A stretch of DNA of 64,000 nt from Anastatus disparis (GCA_017163975.1 JAFFSR010000251.1:558001-622000); one strand, 5' to 3'. Positions 1 to 13,589 are shown, numbered from the stretch's first letter. Notes: generated by a model not told the origin, from the letters alone. Made by a program: numbers and translations.

Positions 1-30
1 ATGAATATAAAAATTACAGGGATGACTTGA

Positions 31-208
31 TTTTTTTATTATTATTTAGCATCGCTGTATTTATGCTATCAATGCGATGCTTATTATTTTTGTGAACAAA
101 GCACATTTAGCGTACAGCGGTGCTTAAATCAATCAGCTGCCTAGAGCGAGATTCGAACTTGGGACGTGAAGACTGCGAATCCATCGAATGAGCCACTGAC
201 GACCTGTA
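31..208 (-). mobile_element. tRNA-derived SINE copy
   Basis: On the minus strand: tRNA-like head (GAGTGG.TC.. with B-box-like GGGATTCGAAC on the plus strand decayed to GAGATTCGAAC), body with AAGCAC/GTGCTT hairpin, and 3' tail. The head is damaged in the anticodon region. Confidence 0.8.
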
Positions 209-414
209 CTTTTTTTTCTAACTAAGCTGACTTGCTTTCTTAATAAAGTTTGAAAATCAAATAGTTAAGTTTTTGTTTTAGTTGATGATGATATGATACA
301 TATTTCGTAGTTTTTTCACTGTTAATTGCAAAAATTAAAATAAATTTTACATTATATAAAAATTTTATATTCTATGTATTTTTCAATGGCAATGAAAATT
401 AATTGTATTTTGAT

Positions 415-1099
415 TAGGGGTGTGCAAGTACTCGAAGAATCGAATCGACGACTCGAGATCGTTAAGTACTCGAAAAAATGCGAACTACTCGAAAAAATAA
501 GAATTACTCGAATAACTCGAGTTTCTCAAATAACTCGGTCTACTTGGTAGATTCGAGTAATTCGAAAAGTTCGAGTTAAATACTCGACTCGACTTGATAT
601 TAGTTTAAAATTGATTCCGAAATTCCACCTGAACAGACAAACAAACAAATTCAAAGCAAGTTAATGAAAAAAGGGTAAAATAGTACATTTCGTAACGGGT
701 ATGAAAAGGCTTTATTTACGAAACGAGAAGTTTACGGCCCGAGCCGAAGGCGAGGGTTGTAACGAGTTTCGTAAAAAAGCCTTTTCATACCAGTTGCGAA
801 CCGTATTTTTTGCCATGAGAGCCAAAAAAGAGCAACGAAGTTGCGATTTTGGGGTTAGAATGGCAAAAAATAATTTTTCTTGTGTAAATGAGAACTAATT
901 ACCACAGAATGATATAATCTAGTTATTCGAGTAGCTCGAGTCATTCGAGTAATTCGATTTAATAGAGTAGTTCAAATTTTTTTGAGTAACTCAGTAAATT
1001 TGTGTAACTCGAAAAGATTGAGTTAGTACTTGACTCGAACTCGTCGATTCGAGTAATTTATTCGAGTAACTCGTACAATCAAGTACTCGCACTTCCCTA
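415..1099. mobile_element. Non-autonomous hAT-like element (MITE) with ACTCGA repeats
   Basis: Terminal inverted repeats TAGGGGTGTGCAAGTACTCG (left) and its near complement ending ACTTCCCTA (right) are bounded by an exact 8-bp duplication ATTTTGAT (407-414 and 1100-1107), the size made by hAT transposases. Both flanks of the element are packed with ACTCGA / TCGAGTAA hexamers. The centre (about 690-870) holds two nested inverted repeats, GGTATGAAAAGGCTTT (698) with its complement at 776-791, and TTTTTTGCCAT with ATGGCAAAAAA. No transposase ORF is present. Confidence 0.85.
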
Positions 1100-2020
1100 A
1101 TTTTGATATAGCCGATAACAAGATATTTGCATTATAATATGACAATCATAATATGTAATCAATCATTGAATATTATTATATAATAATTTTAATAAATTGT
1201 ATATGAATTTTATAGTATTACATTCGTAAACTTTTTAAGGGGTAACTTTTCATTTCTCGTATATTGTTTAAAATAAATAATAAAAGAAAAATAAATTATT
1301 GATCAGTAAAAATTATTGTTTACATAGCGAAAATTAATCGGAGGTGTTAACTATTTTATCAAATCCAACTTTTCAAACCATATTCTAATAAGCTACTAAT
1401 TTCATTTAATGTTAACAATACAATTAAAGAATGTAAAAAAATATCCGGAAAAGCTGAAGGAAAATAAAGTTATAAACACTTTCGGAATGACGCAGATAAG
1501 ATTCTTTCTTTCTTTGATATGCTAGGCAAAAATGAACTTTCGTATCTCAGAATGAATAGAGGGGATGAAGTTGGGAAAGTCAAGGTGAGAGCAAGCGCGA
1601 GATATAAACTCTTTTTACCCCTCTTTTGGTGTATATAGCCACATGCGCGCAAAGGGGGGGAGAATGGAACATTGCGATCGTTAAACTATACCACTTAAAA
1701 TAGAGGAGTAGGGAGAAAACAACATCTGCCCACGCGATGTGACGTCGGTTCTTCAACATATATGTGTGTATATATATACATATACATTTATAACGACGAG
1801 CTTCCATTCATAAAGCTTCGCCTCGCTAATTTCGCGATTTCCCTCTCTCCTATCTCTATCTTTCATTTCATGATTTTACGCGCTTGCTTTTTCAAATTTT
1901 TAAAGTTATATGCACGAGGGGGTAAGTATTTGACGTTTTTGGAAATCTGAAAATTAACTGTATAAATTACAGTGTATTGTTCTATTTAGATGAATAGCAA
2001 TTGTATTATTTTAGTCTGTG

Positions 2021-2206
2021 AGGTCGTCAGTGGCTTATTTTAATGAATCTCGAGGTTCCGGGTTCGAATCCCGCTTTCGGCAGCCGATTAATACAAGCAC
2101 TACTGTACATCACATGTGCTTTGTTCTCAAACACACTAAAGACCTCCGTCGCTAATTAGCATCGCCACGATAGCATAAATTCAGCGAAGTTAAATAAAAT
2201 TAAAAA
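2021..2206 (+). mobile_element. tRNA-derived SINE copy
   Basis: Starts AGGTCGTCAGTGGCT, keeps the B-box GGTTCGAATCC, body and TTAAATAAAAT tail; about 15 nt are lost from the D/anticodon part of the head. Confidence 0.85.
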
Positions 2207-4334
2207 TGTATCATGTAATAACAATTTAATTTTATGTAATGGGCGCAATATACACAAAAGTAATCGAATTGTTGTTATTTAAAACTTTAAGTAAAAGTAA
2301 TTGCTAAAAATTTCTATATACGTGAAAATAATCACGTATGTTGAAATTAACATTGAAAGTTCATAAAATGAAAAAATTATAATTCTTAATTATCGTATAC
2401 TATTAATACTGTCATTTTATTTTTTTAAGCCCATGTGAATTTTATTACAAGAATATGTCTTATTTGCTTACTTTTTAATAAAATGTTCTCGATGAATTTT
2501 TCAACAAAACCATTTTATCCCATTGCAATAGAAATAAGTTTTAATTCAAAAATGCAAATTTTCTCAGAAGCAATTTAATCCCAGACTTCCAGTACCATTA
2601 AAAGCCTGAAAATTTTTGAAATTACGAAGTTACCCTTATACATCCCACAAGCCTTTATCTCAATATCCCGTCTGTTTCTACAACCCTGTTACACACATAT
2701 AAAATTATTCAAATGAACAGCTGTGGTTCACTACTCAAAGGCAAACTTTTCTCGAAGCTTTTTTTTCTATGTCTGCGCAAAGATAACAATGAATTGCCTT
2801 CAGGGTTAGTTTGATCTTGGTTTCTTCGATAGCACGTTCAACTGATAGTATCTTTTAATTTCGTTAAGACTAATTCTATACTGATTGTTATTAGCTTTTT
2901 TGTCTCAATTCATAGGTAATTTTAATAAAAAAAATAATCAGTTAAGCTGTAAGCTCATTACCGAATAAGAGTCTAATGAAAAATATTAAAAATTAATTTT
3001 TTTTTTTAATTCATAACTAATTAAAATTAATGTAAAATAATTATTTATTGGTTTTTTAATTAAGTTTGATTGAATTCTAACAAAACACAAAATATAATTA
3101 TTATTATGTTATTTTCTAATTCAGCTGTCAGATGATTAAATCTAATTTAGTTATCTAGGAAGCCAGAAAAGTATCTAAAAATAAAATTGAATAAAAATAC
3201 GTATATCGTTAATCCGGAAATCGGAAGTTTTTCTGCGTCATCGTGATTTACTTAATCTTTGAACAAGCTACTAACACCATTATTTACAATAATCCTTATT
3301 TCATTCATACAATTTTCATGATGATGCTGTTAATAAAGTTCATTCGAAATTGTTTCTTAACAAAGAAAGATGTACGAAGGTAGAAAAGAATCATTTTTAT
3401 TTAATAAAACGTTATTTATTTTTAGGAATAACGAACAAAAATATACTATTTTGCGCGCATGCGTATCGTGCATGCGAGCGTAATTCAAAACTTTAAAACA
3501 GAAGGGTTGATTTTGTCCCAATGTGACTTACTTTTTTTTTAATAAATACTAACGTTAATAACTCGTTTTTTAAATTTTTTAGGAAACAATTTAATTTTTC
3601 TTTAATTTTTGTTTGAATATTAAAATATTTTTGTTTTTCTATTACAACTATCAAGATTTTTTACACATAATTTTAATTTTTTTTGTAACATCAAGAAAAA
3701 TTACTTGTAATAGAAGATTATAAAAATGAAATTTTTTTTTTTAAGAATTGATTTAATTAAAAAAAAAAACTTAATATTATTTTTATTGCTGCTCCTTGAA
3801 ATTAATGTCCGAATTATCAGATTTGACATAAACTTTCTATAACTTCTTACAACACTATCTTAATTTTAAATGTAAATAAGTTTGTTACTTTTATTTTTAA
3901 TCAAGTGAATGCACCCTATTAAAAATATGTGTTTTATAATAAATATTTGAATCGTTAGCTTCAAAATAATTAAATAGAGTAAAATTAAAATTTGAGGAAG
4001 CCATATGATAATATTCTCTTACATTTAAGTTCCAACATAACAGAAATAATTATCCGAATCAATTTTCCATGGTCCAGCAAATGCAGTATCACATTCCGTT
4101 ATTGATTGTATCCTTTGTATAGCTGAAATCGAACCACAAATAATGCTGCGAATATACTGCAGTTATTAAATTATCAATACTCTTTGTAGCTGTGTTAATT
4201 TATACATCACCTATCCAAAATAAAATTCCAATCAATTTCAATAAAAATTTTTTTTTTCTTGAATAATAAATGAAAATTTCAAGTTACGATCGATCATAGC
4301 ATTATTTTATCATCTACACATATTACTTCAACGC

Positions 4335-4435
4335 AACCCTGGTAAAAAATTTGTCTAGTTTTATCGAGGCCTCGATTATTTAACATACAAAACTGGACAG
4401 ATCTAGACAGATCTAGAGTAAATTTCTACCAGGGA
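4335..4435. mobile_element. Short decayed TIR element, CCCTGGTA type
   Basis: About 100 bp bounded by CCCTGGTAAAAAATTT and its near complement AAATTTCTACCAGGG. The same outer motif ends the palindrome at 10211-10380. The inside is not palindromic apart from a duplicated AGATCTAGA. Confidence 0.55.
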
Positions 4436-4487
4436 AAAAATATCATATTAATTACGTTAGTTCGTAAATAACACTCCTTTAATTTTT

Positions 4488-4684
4488 TTTATCTAATTTA
4501 ACGTCGCTATATTTATGCTATGATTACGATGCTAATTAGCCACGGAGGTTTTCAGTGTGTTTTTGAACAAAGCATACATGTATCGTACATTGGCGGTCGT
4601 GCCAATAGGCCGAGGGCAGGATTCGAACTCAGCTCTTCGAGATCACGAATCCATCACTCAAACGAGTGAGTCACTGACGATCTC
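4488..4684 (-). mobile_element. tRNA-derived SINE copy
   Basis: Full-length minus-strand copy: 3' tail ACGTCGC..TTTATGCTAT, body with GACGGAGG-like block, and head with GGATTCGAACTC and GAGTCACTGACGATC. Confidence 0.85.
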
Positions 4685-4859
4685 TAACTTCAATTTCGAC
4701 AATCATGATCTTTGCATGAATAGTAAATTTTTTTTCAGAGATCCTCTCTTTAACTTTCCATATCTTTTATTCGGAAATGAAAAGTTGCTGGTGTATATAT
4801 CGATCCCCGTAGGCGTGATATTAGCCCCCAGAGTAGCAAGCTAATATATCTATATATAC

Positions 4860-5115
4860 AGAGGAAGATAGGAAGAGCGCAAGAGAGAAAGAGAGAGGGC
4901 GCGCTCTATGGTTCAAGGGTGAGAGTTATAACGTAGGGTGGGGTGTATATATGTATAATGTTTGAAAGGAAGAGAGAGGGGTGAGGGGAAGTTTATACCG
5001 ACGCACAAACCCTGACATTGGCCGGTGAAGGGCGCCGCCGACGCCGCCGCTGCTGCTGCCGTCGTCGTCGTCGACATTGTGCTCGTAGCCGCAAAAGCGG
5101 ACGTCACACTCTGGT
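4860..5115. other. GA-rich and GC-rich island, no gene seen
   Basis: GAGAG tracts (4862-4990) followed by a (GCC)/(GCT)/(GTC) trinucleotide run at 5033-5078. The ORFs through it are simple-repeat translations. It may be a regulatory island; nothing else is supported. Confidence 0.25.
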
Positions 5116-6077
5116 GTTATACCCTATACCACCTAAATATCGTATACCAAGGAATTACTATATTGTGTCACTTTTTTTTATTGTTTATGGAATTTCCCAT
5201 TTTATGATTGTTTTTTTATAGGTTAGGGGTATGTTTGTTTGTTATGTTTTCATAACACTTTTTTTAGAAACTTGTGTAAATATTTTTGTTAATTTAAGGG
5301 CGTAAACGATTCTGCAAATGAAATTTTTAATATAATTATTACTTTAATAGAATTATTACTTGAATAATTAATTGCGAAATTCATGTGGTCTTTCAAGAAC
5401 AATTATAAGTTTTTTTCTAATTAATAACTTACGGTAACTTATATATAAATTAAATGAAAAATTAAAATAAATCATAACTTGTATTTAAGGCGAAAGCACC
5501 TTTTCAGTCACACTAACTTTATTAAATAAAAATCACCGAGAAACTATATAATTCACTGAGAAAATAAAGTAAAAACTTTAGGGGTGTATAATATATACTG
5601 CGTCGTAAACTTTTACGCAACTCGTTGATTCATAAATCGTGTTGGCATGTGCATAAAAAAAGAAAAAAAGCTTGGCATGCGTAAAAGCTCAATGCGAGAG
5701 TATATAACGTTAATAGTAAGCAACATTTACGTTGAGAATTTAGATGAAGAATTAACAATGGAGAGTGGGAGGGGATGTTGAAGTTCAAGAGGAGTAAGGG
5801 GGGTGGTTATGACGCAATTACTATGAAGGAAAACTCGTATATAAATTTTGTTTTTTTTCCCCCCCAAGTTGGTTCAATGATACAGGATGAGGATATATCC
5901 TTGTTTACCACGTTACACGTGTCTTTTACGCACAATTGAAGAGAGCATATAAGTATACGTGTGATTTAATGTATACATAAATATGACTTAGGCAGGTGCG
6001 ATAACGTTATTTCAAGGGTAGCTTGATTGTCTTGATAAAAAAAATAAAATTTTATCGACTTGTTCATACATATGTTT

Positions 6078-6283
6078 TTTTTTTTTTTATTTATTTAACG
6101 TCACTGTATTTGTGCTATCATTACGATGCTAATTAGCGACGAAGATCGTCAATGTGTTTGTGAACAAAGCATATGTATCGTATACAGTGATGCTTGTATC
6201 AATCGGTTGCCGAGAGCGGGATTCGAACTCAAGTCCTCGAGATTACGAATCCAACGCTCTACCGAGTGAGCCACCGACGATCT
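6078..6283 (-). mobile_element. tRNA-derived SINE copy
   Basis: Full-length minus-strand copy with T-run, ACGTCACTGTATTTGTGC tail, body and intact-looking head (GGGATTCGAACTC...CTACCGAGTGAGCCACCG). Confidence 0.88.
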
Positions 6284-8019
6284 TAATTTGATGAATAGTT
6301 GAGTACGTAACACACTAATCATGTAATATGTTTAGTTCTTAATTCTCTAAGTGTCTTAATTCTTCAAGTCCTTCATTATTATTTAAAAAATATATTAATT
6401 TAAAAAACTTTTTTCTCTATTTGGTTTGAATTTAATTCAAATATTAAATTTATCAAAATTAATATTATTTTACTTGCATATAATTTTATTTTAAATTATA
6501 TTAGAATGAAAAATTTATTTCCAAAATAACACTTGAATTTTAGTTAATTGATTGTTGATGATTAAATTATGTACAATGTTATAATTTAAAATAAACGATA
6601 TAAATAAATTAACAGCACCTAAAATAAGTTGATCAATACTATTGAAGTAATAAAAGCTTGAAAAACTAAAATTCTAACGTATTCAATATGTCTAAATTAA
6701 TTTGAAAAAGAAAAGCTTGAATGAACACTTATATATCGCCCACTGCATAAAATCATAAGTGCATCTCGCAAACGAGCTTTATGAATAGCATATAAACTTT
6801 AAATCCTATTATTAAGCAATTAAACACTTGAATCCTCTAGTACCAAGTCCTTAAATCGTGTATATATCTGCAGAGATAATAATGTTAAAAATAGAAATTG
6901 GGCGTGGGCGAGCGTACATAGTTAAAATTTTGGAAAAACAAAAGCTCCTCTCTTTATCATATGAAAATAATCTATACAACGAAAGAAATAGAAGAATGAG
7001 ATAGCACGAGTACAAGCTCAGGTAAGATACCTAAATTTAGCTCGTATAGAAACTGCTTTGCGATTACGAAGGTCGAGGTGCGCGCAAGCGCTCGTTCCGA
7101 TATGTATATTTCTATATAACCATAAGCTATTGGGAGGTTAAAGCAAAAGTGCAATATCTATATAAACTCCAACAGCGGTACTTCTTATCCAAGCTTTAGA
7201 TAGTAGTAGCATCTATAGTAAACATATATAGATGCCGGTACATTAAGCATTGAACGTTTCAAAGCCGGCATTTTCTTCTCTCGAGTCCATTCATAGATTT
7301 TCTGGCGCAAGCGCATTCGAGAAAAGAGCGAGGAGGTGTATATATACAACACAGCAGCAGCAGCACATCAGGGAAAAACATGAGCGGCGAACGGGTAGAA
7401 CACGCGCGCACACCCCCTCCGATCAAAGAAGAGAATATATGCGTCAACGAAAGAGAGAACAGACCGGCCGGTGTATTTTCTATATCTATAGACATTACAA
7501 ACTATTATCAAGATAGAAAAGAGACCGAGAATTATTGATGAGGAATTTATGTTGGATTGATGGTATTTTTTTTTCTTTTATTCTTTAAATCGAGAAAAAG
7601 ATTTGTTGATGAAAAGATAATGTCAACCCTAAAAGTAAATGTTAAATAAAAACCTTCAGTTTATATAAAAATTTTAGAATGATTAGCAGATTGAGATAAC
7701 CATGAAACATTAAAAAAGAAAACTTTAATCTGCCAGCTCTTATGAATTTCGCAGTTTTCATGCACACTCAAAATTATGAATTTGAATAAAAATGTAAAGG
7801 AAAATGTTCTTGCATTGTTTTTTTTTTTGGAAAATTAATGACGTCAGGGTTGCTCTTGAAAATTTTTATCATGTATTGATAAAAGTTATCATTCTAAGCT
7901 TGCTAGGAATTTTATCATACGTAAACAAAGTTTTAGTTATCAGGGAAGGAACTTGGGAATATTAAATAAATAAATATGGAAGAAAAAAAAAAGCACAGAT
8001 AAAATGTAAATGTTTTCTT

Positions 8020-8199
8020 ATTATTTAAAGTTGTTGTATTTATGCTATCATTGCGATGCTAATAAGCGGCGGAGGTAGTCAGTGTGTTTCTGAACGAAGC
8101 ACATGCGTGCTTGTATGAATCGGCAGAGAGCGGGAATCGAACTCGGGATCTCGAGATTACGAATCCATTGCTGCTCTACCGACTGAGCCACTGAAGATA
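8020..8199 (-). mobile_element. tRNA-derived SINE copy
   Basis: Minus-strand copy; about 15 nt of the AAGCAC/GTGCTT hairpin region are missing, and the head is otherwise recognisable. Confidence 0.85.
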
Positions 8200-8600
8200 T
8201 TATGAATAATATTAACACACTCATTTACACTTTAAGAATAATCTTTCAACTTTACTTATTTTATTAAATTCTTTATTAAATTTAATAATTCTATTATTAG
8301 TAATTTTAAAGCAATACATTATCATGTGGAAAATTATATTTCTACTTGATTACATTGATATAGAAAATTTGAATAACACTCAAACTTATGGTAAATACGT
8401 CAGTTTGATAAAAGAAAAAAAGCTTACAATCAGTTATAAATTTCATCTTACTCTTTGAACGTGAAAAGAAGCTAAATAAAAAAAAGGAAAAAAAAAGAAA
8501 AGAAAGAGGGTAAGAACGAGCAGGAGTCTATAAGTGGTACAAAGTCTTCAAAGTTTTCTCGATCCTTCGAACCCCTAGTATTTCTTCTTTTCTCGTCTCA

Positions 8601-8604
<4 letters not shown>

Positions 8605-8648
<44 letters not shown>
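8605..8648. repeat. (AT)22 microsatellite
   Basis: An uninterrupted run of 22 AT dinucleotides inside otherwise unannotated AT-rich DNA. Confidence 0.97.
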
Positions 8649-8651
<3 letters not shown>

Positions 8652-9827
8652 AGGGAAGAAGTTGGTTTGCATGTCAATGCTGCTGTTTCGACGCTATGCA
8701 TAAATACTGGAAATAAATGAATAAACTAGCGAGTCTACCATGTTAACGAGCTGAGATATTTACAAAGTTTTTTTTTATATATACATGTTTTGACGATACG
8801 GTTATTGTTCAGTGTAAAAAGCGTACAATTACTTTGTCTATAATGTCTGGATACGACAGTTTCTATATGAATTCTGTATATCTTTTTTTTTTAATTTTTT
8901 TTTTCTTTAGAAGAAGAAAAGAGTATATGATTGAGATTGGTTGAGTTATCGGTTTTGTCTCGAGCGTTTTATTGGCTCGCAAGGGGTTTGGTCGTTCGTG
9001 CAAAGTTGTATACGGTTACTGACTGCTCGTCACGCTTTAAGCTTTTTTCGATTAGGAGAGTAAGAAACTCAAGGAATTGTACTATATTGGGGGTGTCTGA
9101 ATTGTAATACGTTTACGTAATTTAAATTATTTAAATGTACGAATGCTATAATGATAAACAAAGTGTATTGTCAACATTTGTCATCAGAAACGTATTACAT
9201 ATTTAATTAATTATATAGTATTGAATCTCATTAACAAAAAATAATATTAAAAAAATTCAAATTTGTTCAATCATTTTCTTTTAGAAACTGCGCATTTAAA
9301 CAATCGTCTTGTATTTCTGCAATCTTTGGAAAAAAATTGGGAGGTCAGCTTTTTCTAACACAAGTTGTGGCGTAGAACTGCGAAAGCCTCTCGAGACTGA
9401 TAACGTTATTTTCATTATCGGATCAATGCATCATTTTAAATGAGATTTTCCCCTATAGTCTTAAAGCCGGTCTTAAAATAACATTTGCTTTTCCTATACA
9501 ATCTTACGTAATTTTGTCAAATTGTTGACACGTATTTACGATATTATTTTTGTATATTGTTTTTATCTTGTCATTTTAGAAGAAACTAGAAAATTGATGT
9601 TGCGCGTGTATGGTTATCTCTTCAGTGTGTTGATGCCAAAATATATATATTGTATTACTATAATGCCCATTACACGCTAAAAAAATATAAGGAACAGATA
9701 TAAGAAATACATTGCTTCTATATCTATATATACGAGGAATAGTGCGCTGTTCCTCGATTTCTTGCCAAATTTTTCAATTTGTTTACAAATTTATTTTACT
9801 GGTCTTTAAAAGTACAGTGATTGAGAT

Positions 9828-10018
9828 ATGCAGTGGCTCAGTCGGTAAAGCGATGGATTCATAATCTCGAAGATCCGAGTTCGAATCCCGATTGATACAA
9901 GCGCCACTGTACACGGTGCATGTGCTTTGTTCACAAACGGGTTGAAAATCTTCGTCGTTAATTAGCATCGTAATGATAGCATAAATACAACGACGTTAAA
10001 TAAAATAAAAAAATAAAT
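9828..10018 (+). mobile_element. tRNA-derived SINE copy
   Basis: Plus-strand copy: GCAGTGGCTCAGTCGGTAAAG head, GAGTTCGAATCCCG B-box, body, CGACGTTAAATAAAATAAA tail. The block after the B-box (CTCTCGGCAGCC) is deleted. Confidence 0.88.
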
Positions 10019-10210
10019 AAATAGAGGTACAGTGAACACACATTATTTATCTCAGCTTTGATAATACCGCGAATTGAGTAGGTATTTTTGCCATTAAGAA
10101 TTTCAAATATTTAGTAATAAATAAAAACAATTATTTGATAATTCACTATTTGATTATAATTTTATAGATTTTATTTACGTAATATAAAAAAGTTTAATTT
10201 ATTAACAGTA

Positions 10211-10380
10211 CCCTGGTAGAAAATTAACCATTTTTTGGTCATAATTGTTGAGCTAAGCATGTTAAAATGACACATATCTAGAAATTCTGGAAATACTTCA
10301 AACAGAATTTCTAGATAGGTGTCATTTTAACATTCTTAACTCAACAATTATGACCAAAAAATGGTTAATTTTCTACCAGG
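10211..10380. mobile_element. Near-perfect 170-bp palindromic MITE with TA target site
   Basis: CCCTGGTAGAAAATTAACCA and its complement form the ends of an almost complete palindrome with a roughly 20-nt loop near 10290. Both sides are flanked by TA, as in Tc1/mariner-type insertions. No coding capacity. The arms differ at only a few positions, suggesting a fairly recent insertion or strong pairing. Confidence 0.85.
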
Positions 10381-10890
10381 GTAATACGATAAAATAATGA
10401 AAACTGAACTAACTTTTTTCAACAGCACTTTCATAGAAGATCCATCGAATATACTGTAATTCCATAGCCTTGTAGGACTTTACATTGACGTTGATAGATT
10501 GTCCTAAGAATCCACTAATTCTATAACTATAAATGCTACTTTTGCGGTTGCCGACCCTGACCTACTCTAATATCACACGATAGCAGAACATCTAAGTCTC
10601 ATGGTTCTATGTGTTTTTGCAAGTAAACGCCATTGATGCTCACTGATAAAATAATTTAATTTTCATTTGTTGAGCTTATTATTACTAAATTTTTATTGGA
10701 TTTAGGACTAAATTTATTATTAGTCTTCCTTAGTGAAAAAAAACTTAAAAAATTACATAAAATCTTATAAAATTTTCGAAAATGCAGTGCAACTCCATGT
10801 CTTAAAACGCGTCTTATTATGAAGTTTTATCAGATGATAATGAAGTTTTATTAGACCTGTTTATTAAGGTTAATAAAGATATTGAAAAAA

Positions 10891-11084
10891 GAGGTCGTCA
10901 GTGGCTCATTCGTTAGGGCGATGGATTTGTAATTTCGAGATCCCGAGTTCGAATCCCGCTCCAGGCAGCCAATTAATGCAAGCACCACTGTACGTTACAT
11001 GTGCTTTGCTTACAAACACACTGACAATCTCCATTGCTAATTAGCATCGCAATGATAGCAGTACAGCGACGTTAAATAAAATAA
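10891..11084 (+). mobile_element. tRNA-derived SINE copy
   Basis: Plus-strand copy, complete from GAGGTCGTCAGTGGCTC to CGACGTTAAATAAAATAA; the tail lost a few nt (GATAGCAGTACAGCGACG). Confidence 0.9.
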
Positions 11085-11920
11085 TTTTGAAAAATTCCAA
11101 ACGCCTTCGCTCTAAATTCAATATTTTTTCCATTTTAAATACAAAGTCAATTTCCGAGTGACATATGATCCTTCAAATAACAAAAGAATTTGAAATATCT
11201 TAAAAGCACTTTCTTCGCACATCTTTGCGAATTCGGCTGGAAGTTATATCTTTACAAAGGACTTAAAACTCGCTCTTGCGTACATGTATGAGGGGTTGGA
11301 AAAATTTTTTCCAACGAATAACATGTCTTAATAGCAAACGCACTTGAAAGAAGAAAATAAAAAAAAAAAAGAATGAATGATCGAGTCAGAAGTAAGTTTT
11401 TCAGTATTAGAAAATCTTGGAGCAATATTCAATTTGCCTTCAATAACAAAACTGTTAAATCCCCACTAAGGCATTTCTCGATTCAACGGCGACTCCATCG
11501 CTTTAGTCTGAGAATATATAAGAAAAAGATAAAGGAAAGGCAAAATAATACTCATAGTATATGTATATACTTTGTATGTGCAAACTCTTAGTGAGGGTGA
11601 GCATATATAAAGGGTCGAAGGAGAAAAAAGAAAGAGAGAAAGAGAGAGGAAAAAAAGAAACAAAAAAGAGCTAAAGAGAAGAGGAGACTGTGTACTTGTA
11701 GGGTGATATTCAGTCGAAGACTTTGCAAGCGCGTGTCTATAACCATTCCTTATTCTTTTCTCTCTTTTTTTTTCCATAAATATGTGGATAAATGTGCCTG
11801 CAAAATAAAGGAGAAAATGCATTAACACACGATAAAGAAATGAGTATATAATAAGTTAAAGAAGATTATCATGAAAAATGTTATATGAATTTTTCCGTAA
11901 AGAAATCAATATTTTTTTAA

Positions 11921-12109
11921 ATTTTAACTTCGCTTTATTTATGATATCATAGCGATGTTAATTAGCGACGCAGATTATCAGTGTGTTTGTGAAACAAAGC
12001 ACATGTTACAGTGGCGCTTGTATCACTCGGTTGCCGAGAGCGAGATTCGAACTCGGGACCCCGAGATTACGAATCCATCGCTCTACGCAATGAGACACTG
12101 AAGAGCTTA
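11921..12109 (-). mobile_element. tRNA-derived SINE copy
   Basis: Minus-strand full-length copy with diverged tail and a GAGATTCGAACTCGGGACC head. Confidence 0.87.
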
Positions 12110-13589
12110 GGAAATCAATATTGAATATAACAAGATTTGTAAATTAATGCTTTTTCAAGACTAGGATGCTTTCGTCTCTTATTTATTTATAATTCGCGCA
12201 ATCAATATCTTTGAGGTTTAATAAAAATCTATAAAATTCATGGATTTTTGCGTATTATTTAATTAGACTTTGTAATAAGAATTCATTTTTTAAAATCAAT
12301 TCAATTTTATTATTTGAATTTTTAGAAATGAATAAAAATTAATGTAAGTGCTCTAACGGGTACAATGTAATTTATTTTAAATTTGTATAATACATTCATC
12401 AATTTTACATAAATGAAAAAGTAATTAATGCTCAAAATAGTTCTTGATATTTATTGTTGATATGTAAGCTAAATAAAAAATCTAGAATCAACGATGAAGC
12501 GTTACTGATCGAAAACTAAAATTAATTTCATGAATAATTGCATAATATTTCAATGAATAATGTAAGAATGTGATAGAAAAAAAAATATGTAGTATTATAA
12601 GCATCGTATTTAAAAATATGCAACATAAATTAAAAAGCAAAAATCGCGCTAACGATCCCAATACCATTAATGACGCTAGTGACGAATGAAAGAGCTCGGT
12701 AGTTTAGAAAAAAAAACTTTATGTATTAAAATCGATATTTGTAAAAATCTGAATGAATCTTTCTTTTCAACTTTGTTATTAACAATTTTTTTTTCTTTAA
12801 TTCTCGCAAAACTATGAGATACAAAAATATACAATATGTAAAAGTTAAAAAAAGGAAAATAGGTAGTAGGAGGAAAAAGAAAAAAAGAAAAAAAAAAATA
12901 GAGGAGAAAGAGCGAATCCTCCAGAGAGGATGAGTAGGTAGTAGGTATAAAACTCTGTAGAGAGGGAAAAAGGGACGGTGAATGAAAAGCGAGGAAGATT
13001 GGTGTGAGGGGTAAGGTAGGGGTGGTAGAAAGTTCGAACATACCGGTAAAAAAGGATAGATGAGAATAAAGTCGACGTATTCCTATTGGTCACAGCAGCC
13101 CGACTACTCTACGCACCCGGTTATAGTCAAACGAGAGAGAGAGAGCGAGAAAACATTGACTTTCTGCGCATGTCAGAGAAGGATAGCTAGAGGGAAAGAA
13201 GAGAGTGAGAGTAAAGCTGTTGAAGGGGAGAGAAAAGCAAGAGAGAGAGAACGAAATTCTCAAACTGGAAGAACTAAAGCAGTGGAGAGAGACTGAGCTT
13301 CAGTACGAACTTGCTGGACGAGGTGTTAAGACCTCGAGCCTAGCTAACAACTTTTTTTTCTCTCTACACTTCTGTCTTCTGTCTATCTGTTAAAAACAAA
13401 ATTACTTCCTTTTGACTGTTGTTAAACTCAAAGTTTGTGGGTTTGTTTAAATTAAAATACATTCCCTTGCGACATTAAAACGGCATATTTATTAGTCGTT
13501 TCATAGAAGACAGAAGAGTAAAAAATTTCAAAAAAAAAAAAAACCGCGTCACATACGATTATATACATCGCGTATATTATACTCGTACA

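Larger units (their letters stand above)
1108..13120. other. Non-coding DNA between the listed elements, upstream of wech
   Basis: Between the SINEs and MITEs listed I find no coding gene. The DNA is AT-rich with long A and T runs. GA/CT-rich, GC-richer islands occur around 1600-1900, 6900-7520, 8940-9060 and 11600-11730. ORFs over 60 codons here are low-complexity Ser/Leu/Phe or Arg/Glu strings with no family resemblance. Confidence 0.5.

Noticed and set aside
701..898. 65-codon ORF in the hAT-like element
   Set aside because: Lies within the nested palindrome of the MITE and has no transposase features.
11466..11828. 120-codon minus-strand ORF rich in Phe, Leu and Ser
   Set aside because: It is the antisense translation of a GA-rich island and lacks any family feature.
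12676..13093. Overlapping minus-strand ORFs of 82-121 codons
   Set aside because: Two frames open over the same GA-rich DNA show that composition, not coding, keeps them open.
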